Part shown: in pieces, positions 45,980 to 58,400 of the stretch | Layout: each line of letters opens with the position of its first letter | Position numbering within the stretch: position 1 is the stretch's first letter | Assembly: GCA_039720395.1 (NCBI GenBank) | Contig: CM077822.1 | Coordinates: 22,465,267 to 22,529,266, forward strand | DNA length: 64,000 nt | Origin: Liquidambar formosana | Lineage: Eukaryota > Streptophyta > Magnoliopsida > Saxifragales > Altingiaceae | Reading direction: 5' to 3' | Translations under genes and position numbers: made by a program | Notes under the pieces: generated by a model | Database searches by the model: none | Seen by the model: the letters and a program-made list of their open reading frames with translations, nothing else | What the model was told of the DNA's origin: nothing

Positions 45980-48900
45980 TAGGCCTGGCAATCTTAACCC
46001 AAACCCATGAACCCGCCCAAACCACCCGTGATAAATGGGTTTGGGTTCATAAAGTTTTTAAATGGGTTGTTAATGGGTTACCCAAAACGAACCCAATTAT
46101 AAATGGGTTGGTTATGGGTTTAACCGCTGGATCCGTTGGGTTTCCAACTTAACAAATGTAAGGTTGGGCGTCTGGGCAACGAAGGAATTTCCGTTCTCTA
46201 CCTCCAAGCTCCAGCAAAGGAATTTCCGTTCTCTGCAAACTCCAGCATTCCATTCTCTTCGCGAAGAAGAGACCATCGGTGGCGGCGAGAGCTCCGTGCG
46301 AAGACGACGTCTCCATCGCTGAGAGAGCTCGTTCTCACTGTGTGAAGAAGACGACTTCTTATCGGCGATTATAGCAATTGAAGAGGAAGACTTATTTTCC
46401 ATTTCAAATCGAAGACGAAGACTGTTAAAATCACCATTTTCATACGAGGTAAGCTCTCTCTCTACATTAATCACTCATTTTACTGGTAAAATCACCAATT
46501 TTTTTTTTTTCAATCTTTGTCTTGTAAATCTAGGGTTTGTAATTTTGGGGTTTTGCTATGTGGGTGTATCAGTTTAATTTCTCTTTGGGTGTCTGGATTT
46601 CTCTTTATCTATGAATGTGGGTTTTCTTCCCTTTCATGGTTTGATGTATGTGGGTTTGGAGTTTTTTTCAAATCGAAGACGAAGACTGCTAAAATTTTTT
46701 GCAACTTGGCAATATGAAATTAATTGCAAGCTTTAGGTTATACAAACAATTCAAAGTGGTGCTGTTAGATGCAATGCATCTCTTTTACTTTTACATTCGT
46801 TGTTCATGCACAAAAAGACACCGATGGTTTTAAACTAAAGCTTCTTTATTCAGCAATGAAGATGGCAAAGTTAGAATTGCACTTAATTTGATGCCAAAAA
46901 ATGGCAACAGGAAGCAGATGTTTCTATAGTTGGCCCCCATTAGATGATCCCGGGCAAGAGCTACCCCATGACAAAGCATTGATGTTTCAGGCCAATCCCA
47001 AAACCCAAAAAAAAAAGGGAAAAAAAAGAAGGACGAAGTGTATATTTTTTAAACTTACACACAGAATTTGATTTCTTTTTTTTTTTTTTTTTTTTTTTTT
47101 TTGTGCCTTTGTTTTATTCTGTTTGAAAGAGATCCAAATAAAATTAAATTAAATTAAATTAAATTTAAAAAAAAAAAAAAACTGTTTGTTCTGACTCTCA
47201 AACAAGAGTTTACATCTTAGAAGATTTGATGAACAAATTCTGTTTTTTAGGTGCAATTTTACATCTTACAAGAGTTTACAGATTGGTTATCTGTTTTTTA
47301 GGTGCAATTTTCCTGTTTTTGTCCCTTGGGACTTTTCTTTTGGTGGACTTTTTGTTCCCCTTGTGCTTTTTTATTTATTTATCTTTAATATAATTCTGTT
47401 TCATTGCTGATCTAAAAATAAAAAATAAAAAAATCATATGTAGAATGCCCATAGCTAAAATGTAGAAACTTAGGTTGTAAATGTCAGTACTAGTTTCTAG
47501 CCGCTCATGTAAGAGCATCTCTATGCAATTCTAGAAGAAATACTAATTTTAAGAAAGGTGACGATTATATTTGTGTGGTGTGGTTGATACAATTAACTCC
47601 ATTTCAACCATGATGCTCAATAGCAGTGATATTAGCAAACAATCATATGTTTTGTTCATCATGTTTTGTACATACATGTGTTTTGTCATACATATGTTTT
47701 GTCCATCATGTTGATGAGTGGTTCTGTGTTGGCTGTAAAATTGGGAGCAAGTTTCTTTTCCTTTTTTTTATTGGATAAGTGAGTGGGAGCAAGTTTCTCC
47801 CAAAATAAATCCAGTAAATCTCTCTGTTGTTTTCCCCATCAGTGTATTTAACTTTATATGGGTTCAAAAAAGTGTAGAATCAATCATTTTGAAGCTAGCA
47901 CGTGCACATAACATGCTTCTACTTTGACAGTTTCTGTATTGGCACCTATATTTAGGAACAAATGCCTTAGTTTTTTGCACTGAGTTACTAAAACATTATG
48001 CATTTTCCATTTTTGTTGTTAAAATGTTTATGTATAAGGAGAAATCAAGCCTTTACACTTTTTTGTTTTTTGGGCTGCAATTTATAGCAATGGTTTTGCT
48101 AGGTTGTCATCAGATAGTTACTATTTTTGGAATATGGATTTTGGGCTTGGGAGTTGGAAGTGAAATTTGTTAATTGTTTTGGTCTCTAGTTCATTTGACA
48201 AAAACTTATTAGTGTTTTAGACGACATTGAGGATCTTATATCATTGTTGGTTGACTTCTTATTATATTATTTATGCAAATATAAGATAGAATACTTCATT
48301 GTCACTTATACATTCTTACCAGAGAATATATTGACATTAATTCTTTTTCATTTATCTAAGAGAATTTTTTTTTTTTAGATTTCAGATATTCTACTACAAT
48401 TAGTAGTATTTAGCACTGGTGGTGGGAATTTTTTTTTTTTTTTTTTTTTTTTTTCCCATCATCATTTTATTGGGTGAAGAGGGTTTCTGATGGGGTTTAG
48501 TCATCATTATTGTTGCCCAATGTTGCTAATAGTTCTCATTCCTTTTCGCAGGGCAAAGGAGTAAAATTTGTGTACGGCTTCATAAAATGCCAATGGAAGG
48601 ACACTTGTAAAGAAGCAAAGTGTAGGAGAATTACGTCTACATAAAGTATCTTGAGTCACCTTTTGATCGGCCAAATACTCTTAGAAGATATCTAGCAGTA
48701 GAGTTGCGCCAACAGATATCTGCGGGTTTTTTTTTTTTTTTTTTTTTTTTTTCATCTTCAGAAGTTTTTCATAGTTACTCTTTTTTTAATCTGGAATTTT
48801 TTGTTCATCTTCAAAATTGTATGAGGTATCTGGGATATCTTTGAATTTTTTCATGTTGCCTTTTCATTTAATTGTATGAGCTCCATTTAATTGTACGAGG

Positions 48901-49137
48901 CTTGTTTAGAGAGAGAGAGAGAGGGGGAAAAAAAAAAACTAGGGCACAAAATGGGTCGGTTCAGAATGTGGATTGGGTTTAAATCTGGGCCAGGTCATAA
49001 TTGGGTCGGTTGTGGGTTGGTTTTGGGTTTGCACAGTAATTGGGTTGGGCATAACCCAACCCATTAATGGCACAAATTACATAACCTATTAATGACCCAA
49101 CCCAAACCCACCCAATCTGCCCAAATTGCCAGGCCTA
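45980..49137. mobile_element. Non-autonomous hAT, 3.2 kb, perfect 8-bp TSD
   Basis: The termini TAGGCCTGGCAATCTTAACC and, reversed, TAGGCCTGGCAATTTGGGCA are followed by dense AACCCAAACCCA / GGGTTTGGGTTG repeats at both ends. GGTGTATT is duplicated exactly (45972-45979 and 49138-49145). The 8-bp TSD indicates hAT. The interior (46140-48940) holds CT-rich leader-like sequence, poly-T runs and no recognised transposase. It may contain captured host DNA. Confidence 0.9.
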
Positions 49138-49539
49138 GGTGTATTATTGGGTTTATGTTAGTTTGTAGTCTTTTTTCAGCTCCTTGCTAAGAATTGTACT
49201 TCTTTTTTTTTTGGGAGGATTGGTTTTGTCGGTTGGATGATCATTTGGAGGGGTTCGTGTTTTCTGTTTTGAGGGGATTGTATTTAGTTCTTATATCTCA
49301 TTTTCTTATTAATAAAATTTTTCTTTAGCTGTAAAAAAAAGTCATTAGATAACAAGCTCATGATGATCAATCTTTTTTTGCAGGTTTCAGTGGGGTCATT
49401 TGTCAGAAAATCTGCATCAAGCATGTTCTTTTGTTGTCATTTTAAGTTTCTCAGCCCGTTTAGAATGGGGGTTTTTTTTTTGGGCCAGAGCTGTACATGT
49501 TTAACAGCCCAATAACTAGGAAAAGCAATATCGACAGGG

Positions 49540-49640
49540 AAAAGCCCAATTTAAATCTGACCTTATGACCCGTAGCCTGTGAAAATAAGTGATCGCCAGT
49601 TGTGAATAGGAAAAAGCCCAATTTAAGTTTGACCTTATGA
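49540..49640. repeat. Subterminal repeat of the CACTA right end
   Basis: GGAAAAAGCCCAATTTAA with TTTGACCTTATGAC occurs twice (about 49540-49570 and 49608-49640), followed to the end by GCCGGC/GCCAGC motifs. Such repeats are typical transposase-binding regions of CACTA ends. Confidence 0.55.
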
Positions 49641-49853
49641 CTTTTTGCCGGCTGTTTTACTAAGTGATTGCCAGCTGTTTCTCTGCCAGCCAAAGCTACG
49701 ATTCCCAGCACTAGCTATTTTAGCCAACAAAATCTTTACCCACGGGTTTCAACGGCTGATGTTGTAACTGCCAGGAAAGGATTTGCCGGCCAAAATTTCT
49801 GCATTCAAGGGCTGTTTTATCAGCCGACAATGCTCAAATTTCTTCTAGTGTAA

Positions 49854-52010
49854 TTCGCTATGATTTTGTGGGATAGATTATTTAGGACATGTTCATCCAG
49901 TGAGCCCCGTGCATGGAGGCTCAGACATTGTGCGTATATTGGTTTAATTGATATGCATGCTTCTTTTGGCTATGGTTCTCTAGACTTTAGAAATGCATGC
50001 ATGCTAAGAGAACCACCCTTACGTTTGTGAAACTTGGCTCATCTGTAGGACTTCTCTTTGTAGGGATCTTGTAGGGCTTTTTTCATGCCCAGCCGACAAA
50101 CTAAGGATCCAGCTGTTGTTTTTTATATTTTTATTCATTAACAAACCAAATGAGTTGTTTTGCTGGTGTGGGTTTGATTCTCCCAAATTTCACTTTCCCT
50201 TCGTGACCTCCATTTCAGATCTAGACCGAGACATCCAAGACCTCCATTTTAGGTCTGAACTACCTCTCCTTTCTCTTGCACTCCATTTCGGCTACTTCGG
50301 TTCTTCATTCTCCCGCACTCTCTCCTCTCACACGCAATCTTTGCCTCTCTTCCTTTCGATAAATCTGTCCTCTATGTCACATTGGCTTGGCCAAGTTTTA
50401 AAGGCTTCATTTTTTGTTGTTTTGATTCATTTTTACGTTTGTTGGTTGGTTGATATGGTTGATTGGTTTATGAACTTCATTTTGGATCTTGGGGGCTGTT
50501 TGGCAAATCTAAAAACTTGGCCTACTGAATATAAGGTTGGCCAATTTTGATTTCATACAATTTATAAGTATGTCTCTTTATCTTGTAAATCAGTGATACT
50601 TTCTTCTAAAATCAAGGTATAAATGTAGTTTCTTTATCTAATTCAATTTTTGAAGTTCTCAAAGAGCCCCTGACATACCTTTTCACATGTCCAAATTTTG
50701 GAATGAGGGGAAAAAAGGTGGGATGTTTAGATGATTAGTCAATTTTTTGTTAGAAAAAGCTTTTTTGTCTTGGACCTCCCTTTTTGTATAAGGTCCATAT
50801 AAATGAAATGGGTCATTCTATAGTCACCACATAAAGTACTTTAAGCTTTTCACTTAGTTTACACTTATTAAGGTTCTATAAAAAATATAAAAAGTTTTTA
50901 TGAAAACTAGTCTGCAGTCTATTAGAAAACATCATTCTAAACAACTTTATAGAAGAAAGCTTTTCTAAAATTTGTTGTTTATGTGGAGTTTTTGACCATT
51001 TTTTGTGAAACATTCTATATAAATGAAATAGAGATTGTGCATGGCCAAAAAGTATTTGATCAGATCTCAATCACTTTACTGTCTGATTTGTGTTTTTGGT
51101 GCGAGATAAGAAACACAATATATCATCATTTTATAATTAGTATTTAGTGGTGCCCTTATGGGGTTGGTTAAATGGTCAGGCTCTGAATGTGCTTCCAGCG
51201 TTCATCGTTTCAATTCCTTGCAAAGAACGTTGCTTATATAGGTAAATGACATCTCACACGGACCGTTAAGAAAATAATCTAAACCAAAACCTCAACAGGA
51301 ATAAATTTAGAATACTCCTAATAGTTAATAATAATGAAAATAATAATAATAATTAGTAAATAGTAAGAATGAAAATGATTGCTTTCATAGGGATTCGCAC
51401 GCATGTCCCTGGTAAAGTTTAGAGTTCCATCAGGTTCTACACTACTTATTGGATGGGTGGAATATTCGTTAAGTAACAACTTGTTACCTAGAACATTGAC
51501 CCAATTGTTAAATAATAAGTAGATACTCCAGTGAGGTTATTTATAATCTCTTCCCTTAAAAGAGGGGAACCAAAAATCCTCGCCTTTTAAAAGCAATGCG
51601 GCAAACCGAGAAGAGGTAGGACAGAGGCCAGAGGGGCGGTGGCTTTTTCTTTTGGATTCACACTGTCAAGTGTTCCTTTGGGATTAAGATAAGCCCTTTT
51701 ATCTCACGCGGTCGGATGCCCTATAAACCATGTGTTGCGATCTGAGACATGCACATGCAGCATATGCTGTGTTTTTTTTTTTAGAAACAGTAGCGAATCC
51801 AGATTCCCAAGTCCCAAGTATATACCCATTTTAAGGCCTAATCTCATTAAAACCGGGGCAAGAATAGGCTGGGATACTCACCTTTGGGAAAAAAAAAATA
51901 ATAAAGAAAAATTTAGAAAGAAAGAAAATGGCCTATAGAAAAAGTAAAGCCCATTTTAGTATATCTGCTTCATTAGCGCGATTAACTATAATAGCAAGAA
52001 TAGTACTTGG
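49854..52010. other. Gene-free flank right of the CACTA element
   Basis: No gene recognised. 50200-50380 is pyrimidine-rich and leader-like. 50870-51060 is a single-arm relative of the foldback MITE at 17999. 51155-51270 has weak SINE-like box motifs (GGTTGGTTAAATGGTCAGG, GTTTCAATTCC) but no tail or TSD I can defend. Confidence 0.4.
50870..51060. repeat. Truncated copy of the 17999-18382 foldback MITE
   Basis: Shares AAAAATATAAAAAGTTTTTATGAAAAC-type sequence, TTAGAAAACATCATTC, ACAACTTTATAGAAGAAAGC and a GGCCAAAAAGTAT end with one arm of the 18 kb element. The second arm is missing. Confidence 0.65.
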
Positions 52011-52151
52011 CTCCTCACAGTGGAGGAACAAGATCCTCTTTTTCACTCATATTATGCCATGTGTTTAACAAAACAAATAAAAATTGATTATGTATATATA
52101 TTCCTATGTTATGTTATTATAGACATACGTCTATATGTCCATATATATATA

Positions 52152-52605
52152 CTAGTTGATGCTTACATGCGTTGCACGTGACTTTTTGTTTTTTCTATTC
52201 TAAGAAAAAGTTATCACATTTTGTAAAGAAACACTTACCAAACAAGGTAGAAGACGTTGTTAATGGAAAAAAAAAGAATTCAGAATCCCGTTGTTAATGG
52301 AGAAAGTAGAATTCAAAATTATATAGATGATATATGTTAAGGTTTAGGCTTTTATATGAATTTGATTTCCTATTTATGTGGTTTTATGAATTAAAGTATA
52401 TGAATTATAGTATACTTTGAATTCTTATTTATATTTATGTGTTTTATATTCTTATTTCCTCTTTATGTGTTTTATATTTTATATTCCTATTTCCTCTTCC
52501 AATTAATGTACCGCGTATAAGGGTAGTGATGTATTTAAAATATAAAATAAGAGTATATTGGTTAATCAAAAGCTTTTCTGACATTCAACTTTTTATAGTT
52601 ATTAT
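52152..52605 (-). mobile_element. Non-autonomous Helitron
   Basis: Minus-strand 3' end: hairpin CACGTGCAACGCATGT, spacer, CTAG (52155-52152), T. The 5' side (about 52605) has the AAAGCTTTTCTGACATTCAA and TTTTTATAG segments of the family, but the outermost TCTATACTACC is degraded. Confidence 0.65.
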
Positions 52606-53235
52606 GTATTTCTTGAAATTTGGTGAGAATTCATATAATACTGAATTTGTTTGTGGTTAGGGGTGGTTATTTTCGAGAATTTTGGGTAGACTAGGAAAAC
52701 CCTTGAATGTGTTTTGATTGTAACATGGAAATTGTTGGAATGGGTCATATATGTATATGATAATTATTATTATTATTTTGCTTGAATTTGGTTGTTGATG
52801 GGAAGGGAGGGGGAAAAGAAAAAGGAAAAAAAACAAAGAAATGAGGAAAAAAAATAAAATAAAAATCTCGATCTCTACTCTCTTTTCAATCTCTAAGTGA
52901 ACAAAAAAAAAATGTAGATGATGATACCATATAAAAATAAAATTGAGAATTTTTTTATAGAAAAAGTAAGAAAAACTATATTACGAGGGATCAATTTTAC
53001 TTATTAAAAAAAATAAATTAAATAATATTTAAAAGCATCAAAAATATAAAATATAGAAAATAAAAATAAAATAATTATGTTCACTACTTCCCTTTGGAAT
53101 GCACATCTCAAATTGAAGTAGCAAATTGCCACAGCCCACATAAGGTAGCAAAAGATAGATTTGTTACTTTTTTTTTTTTTTTTTTGCTATTTCCCTCAAA
53201 GATGCTTTTGTATCACATATTAAATTATATTATAT

Positions 53236-53566
53236 TTATACTACCTATAAAAGTTTATACTTTAGAAACATTTTTGATTGACCATTACATCTTTATTTTA
53301 AATTTTAAATTTTAAATACTTATTTGCCTCCTATATTTAACCAATTAAGAATGTTTATTTTCTAGCAAAAAAGAAGGAAAAAAGATAACACAATTTATGT
53401 TCACTTCATAAATTCTATATAGCCTCTACTACTATGCATGTGTTCTAGCTAACTTTTTATTCCTACCATAACTCCTAACAATTGAAGAAATTTTGACCTA
53501 TTGTGTTGAGCGTTTATTCTAATAAGTTAAATTAACATAAAAGTAACAAAAAATTAGATTTTCATG

Positions 53567-53611
<45 letters not shown>

Positions 53612-53665
53612 TATAGAATTTATAAATTTTTTTATTTAAATAATATTCATGTGCAACGTACGTGT
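53236..53665 (+). mobile_element. Non-autonomous Helitron, plus orientation
   Basis: The 5' side TATACTACCTATAAAAGTTT and TGATTGACCATTACATC match the reversed ends of the other copies. The 3' hairpin TGTGCAACGTACGTGTG lies at about 53650-53666, with the final CTAG lost. A (TA)n run at 53572-53610 lies inside. Confidence 0.6.
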
Positions 53666-53819
53666 GCCCATATATATATAGATATATTACCTATAAAAAG
53701 TTAAATGTAAGAAAAACTTTTAATTGACTAATATACCTTTTTTTTAAATTTTAAATGCACAATTACCCTTCTACATATATAGGAAATATAGAAATATAAA
53801 ACATATACATAAATAGGAA

Positions 53820-54517
53820 GGCAAGCGATATTCCCAGAGAAACTTGTGTTGTTTCCACGGCATTGTAAAAGTTTTTGTATTTTATGGACAAATTTGCCCT
53901 TTCAAGCCCAAAGCTTATGAAAGGTCTTGGACTGTGGGGTGAATTTCTTCTTCAGACAAACTCATCATGGCAACCCTTTTATTATCTCTTTTGTCCGGTC
54001 ATGGTTCACAGCCATATTTCCAACCAAATTTACCAAAAATATTATCAACAAATTCCTCTTTTTTTATTTTTTATTTTCTCTTTATAGTTTATCCAAACAA
54101 ACTTCGTCTCTTTAGAGTCATAGCTGAACTCCAATTTCATTTTTAAACTTGACTGTGGAGGAATCTTTTTTACTATTTTGGCTTCACCATTATGGCCTCT
54201 AAACTCTAACCCAGATTTGACCAAGACTCTCTCAGTAAATTCGTACATCATGACAACCCACTAAGAACTCCATTATTTGTTGGCTTTTTAATTTTTAATT
54301 TTAACTTATTTGGGGGTGATAAGACGGAAAATTTTGAAATGCGTAGAAATAGCCTTCAATCTTTTTGCCTATTATTTTCACTCGCAAGAATTGATGAAAG
54401 GAGGGAGACAAAGTGAAGAAGGGAACGTAAGACGAAAAGGGTAAACTTGTCCATAAAAACATAAAAAAATTAGGATGCCGTGGAACCAACAAAAGGTTCT
54501 CTGGTAATATCGCTACC
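53820..54517. mobile_element. Short MULE derivative, 698 bp
   Basis: The ends GGCAAGCGATATTCCCAGAG and, reversed, GGTAGCGATATTACCAGAG begin ~85-bp TIRs (also TTCCACGGCAT, TTTTATGGACAA). The TIRs resemble those of the 8.2-kb MULE at 21688 (GCGTTATTGCCAGAG, TTTCCACGG). The flanks AAATAGGAA and CATTAGGAA are a 9-bp TSD with two differences. It lies inside a Helitron. Confidence 0.75.
54045..54251 (-). CDS. Unrecognised ORF inside the MULE derivative
   Basis: A 68-codon frame (starts MMYEFTERVLVKSGLEF, includes KIPPQSSLKMKLEFSY) has protein-like composition, unlike the AT-rich noise around it. I do not recognise the family. Because it sits between MULE TIRs, a captured gene fragment is plausible. 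There is no sign of expression. Confidence 0.3.
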   Translation of the reverse strand: MMYEFTERVLVKSGLEFRGHNGEAKIVKKIPPQSSLKMKLEFSYDSKETKFVWINYKEKIKNKKRGIC

Positions 54518-54527
54518 CATTAGGAAT

Positions 54528-55374
54528 TCTAAGGAAACTATAATTCGTATAAATAAATAAAACCCAGAATTGTAAGTTAACTCTATTTCATAACATATAT
54601 CATCTATTTATTAATAATGGGATTCTAAATTCTACTTTTTCCATTAACAGTAGTTTTAATCTATTTTAATAGAGCCCTCATCTTCTTTTCTTTTTCGAAA
54701 TATAGGGTTTTAGGGTTTATTCTAATTGCTATAGAAAATACTGTTTTCCATATGGGTCAAGTACTTCATATATTTTTGTAACTTTGGTTTTTTTACCTCT
54801 ATTCTTACTGAATGCCCTACCTATAAGATTCCTTGCAAACGCAGTAGGGTTATATTTTAGTTCTGTTAGATATTATTACTTTTGAGTATTTTTTTATTTT
54901 ATTTTTTTGGTGTAAGTTTTTGACAAATCGTGATTCACAAATATTTTATGAGGATACCTTTCTTTTTATTTAATTATTTATTTTTGGAGTTGGTTTGTTT
55001 TCTCACATAGAACTTTTTATTAAAATATAATATAATAAAACCGAATGAGGTTCCTAGACTATCAAAAACTGGCATTAAGAAAACCAAATTCTATATGTAA
55101 CGATGTTAAAAATTTTACCTTATCTGGTCAATAGAGCATCATCCCAACAAAGGACAACCCAAGAGGATTCCGATGTTTTAGTAAACACATTTTTTATTGA
55201 GAAAATTTTAAAATAAGTATATTTATCATAATTTCATTTAATTTTTTATATTATGGAAAAATTTTATAAAAAAAAACCCCAACTTCCCCACTCATAGAAT
55301 AATATTTTCAATGAGTTGGATGAATTTTTTTTTGAATTTATTTCTTATTTTTTGAATTTAAACACGATGTTATT
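54528..55374. other. Helitron body between the two insertions
   Basis: AT-rich, no coding. The first 60 bp continue the Helitron sequence interrupted at 53819. The target site of the LINE (TGTTCAATTTATTTAT) is at 55375-55390. Confidence 0.5.
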
Positions 55375-55423
55375 TGTTCAATTTATTTATTTATTTTTTT
55401 GATAACCGATCTTAGAATTTGTA

Positions 55424-58400
55424 TTAATGGAAACAATGTTGTAAATCAACAAGAAAAGTGTCCCTAACAAAGTCCGGGACTTCCTCTATCCAAACACAAA
55501 AATCCTCAACATCCTGAGCATACCTTGCAAGACTATGTGCTACTGCATTACCTTCACGACGGATATGAGAAAAAGACACTATAGCAAAGGAACTAGCTGA
55601 TTCAATTAGAATATCCTCAATGATGAGACCAAGAGGAGTAAGCAGGACCGAAGTAGCTGTGAGAGCATTAATAACCTCTAAACTATCTCCTTATACCTCT
55701 ACGGAATGCAATCCCAAATTGCGGGCGAGACCCATAGCGAAACGGATCGCTATGGCTTCCACCACTACTATAGGGTAGATGCCCAAAATTTTTTTGGACC
55801 CTACAGCAATAACTTGTCCCGTACAGTCTCGCACCACCATCCCCAAACCAACGCAATGATGATCCCCAAAAAGAGCCCCATCAACATTGATTTTGAATAC
55901 CCCGGCCCTCGGAGGCTGCCACAAAACCGTTGGCCTTAACCCTGGACTCACCGGACAATCCACAACCTCAGAAAAATCCCTCCATAGCCTTGCCGCTCTG
56001 TTAACAACCCCACTAGGCTCCTCCTTAACCCCATCAAAAACTAGGCGATTCCGCCCATACCAAATGGCCCACATAATCATCAAGGCTTGTGAAAACAACT
56101 CCTTACCCAAGTGCTGTTTAGTCTCACCCAACCATACCCCAAATTCTGAGAACAGTGCACAATCCCCCCACCATGCCAGGCCACTGCAACTCCAAACTAG
56201 GTTGGCAAAACTACAATCCCTAAGGACATGACAAATTGACTCCTCTTCCCGACCACAAAAGGGACACAAGGGCTTGAAAGGGACTTTCCTTTTAGCAAGA
56301 TTTGCTCGAGTCGGAAGAATACCATTAAAGGCTCGCCACACAAAATGTTTAATTTTGTTAGGAATAGGTTGATGCCATATAAGTGCACTCACCTCGCTGC
56401 TGGGAACAGAGCTAGAACTCTTTCCATATGAATTAGCATGTCCTCTCCGTATAGTGCCCATCTCCATCATGTAGGCACTCCGAACTCTGTAAACGCCCTT
56501 AGAGTGATAATGCCACATTAATCTATCTTCAGGAAGCCTATGACTGAGAGGGATTTGGCAAATAACTGCAGCTTCATGAGGCAAAAAACATGCTTTCTAC
56601 TAGATCTTTCCTCCATTCCTTCTTCTCAGTATCTATTAGTTCACTGACCCGTGCATTTTCTGTGAGTACAGTAGTTAGCGAAACAACCCTGAATGTAGTA
56701 GGCGTGGGTAGCCATTTCTCCTTCCAGATGCCAACTGATTTTCCATCCCCTATTCGCCACCGGACACCTCTACCCAAGACAACTTTTGCTCCCCAAATAC
56801 TTCGCCATGAATAACTCGGATTTAGGCCTAACCGAGATTCAAAGAAATCACAGCGAGGAAAATATTTTACCTTCAACAGTCTAGCTACCAACGAATTCCC
56901 ATTGGTGACTAACCGCCAAGCTTGCTTAGCAAGTAAAGCATTATTAAAGATACCAAAATCCCGAAAGCCTAGTCCACCATCTTTCTTTGAATAGCATAAG
57001 CGATCCCAACGTAACCAGTGTAATTTCCGTTCATTAGCTTTTTGTCCCCACCAAAAATTGCTTATCATTGCTTTAAATTCTTCACAAAGAGACAAGGGCA
57101 GTTTAAAGCAACTCATCGTATAGGTAGGAATAGCTTGTGCAACTGCCTTAATGAGTATCTCTTTGCCTGCTTTTGATAACAATTTTTCTTTCTAACCTTG
57201 CAACTTCTTCCATACCCTTTCCCTGAGCACGCTAAATACTTCCCTCTTGGACTTGCCGATAAGAGTTGGAAGTCCCAGATATTTTCCATGGTTATCCTCA
57301 CAAGAAATTTTCAAAATGCTTCTAATGGAGGCCCGCTGGTCATGCTTGGTATTCCTACTGAAAAGAATGGAGGATTTGTCCAAATTAATTTATTGGCCAG
57401 ACACCTCTTCATATTTGTAGAGAACTTCCATAATTGCTCTACACTCCACATCCGTAGCCTTGCCAAAAAGGAGACTATCATAAGCAAAAAAAAGATGAGA
57501 TATCTTCGGGCTCCTTCTACAAATAGAAATCCCAGACAACCTGTTCTCCCTCTCCGCCTTAGTTAGCAATGCGGTCAGACCCTCTGCAACAAGTAAAAAG
57601 AGATAAGGCGAAAGAAGATCCCCTTACCCCAGCCCCCTAGAAGGATGAAAATAGCCACATTGGTTACCATTAAAAATAACCGAGTATGATACAGAGCTAA
57701 CACAAGACATAATCAGCCGTATCCATGTTCTAGAAAAGCCGAGCTTCTCCATAATCTTTTCGAGAAAACCCCATTCCACCCTGTCATAAGCCTTACTCAT
57801 ATCAAGCTTTAAGGCAAAAAAACCATCCCTTCTACTCTTTTTGTTTTTCAGAAAATGCATCAATTCAAAGGCTACTAAGACATTGCCCGTGATGAGACGA
57901 CTAGGCACAAAAGCACTTTGACACTCTGAAATAACCTGAGGTAATATGGTTTTAAGACGATTGGCTAGGACTTTAGCGATTATCTTATAAACCACATTAC
58001 AAAGACTGATTAGTCGAAACTAGGTTATATGCTCAGGACTATCCGTTTTAGCTATCAAAACAATATGAGTGTAATTAAAATTTTTAAGCATTGTACCTCC
58101 CCTGAGAAAAGACAGCGTAGCACTAGGTAACGTCTGGCCCAACAATATGCCAATACTTTTGAAAAAAGAGAGCTGACATATCATCAGGGCCAGGAGCTTT
58201 ACTGGGGTGCATTTGGAAAAGTGCATCGCGAATCTCATGAGGTTGAAACTCCTGCGTAAGAGCCATATTCATCTCCTCAGTGACACACTTGTCAATCCCC
58301 TCAAAAACAGTATCTGTGATAAGAGGGTTGGATGATGAGAAAATGTTTTGAAAATAATTCACCACCATCCCTTCAATTCGATCCTCATCTTCTTGCCACT

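Larger units (their letters stand above)
35208..49850 (+). mobile_element. Defective CACTA (En/Spm) transposon
   Basis: The left end reads (CA)CTACAAAAATATTAATTA at 35208. The right end, reversed, reads CACTAGAAGAAATTTGAGCA at 49850. Both carry subterminal GGCCGGC/GCCGGC motifs. TAA flanks both sides (35205-35207, 49851-49853), the 3-bp TSD expected of CACTA, though the first CA is lost on the left. Internal coding: a tail of TNPD (35676-35876), then a TNP1/PTTA-like gene (41715-44842), the En/Spm order. Two hAT elements are nested inside. Nearly all of TNPD is missing, so the element is defective. Confidence 0.7.
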
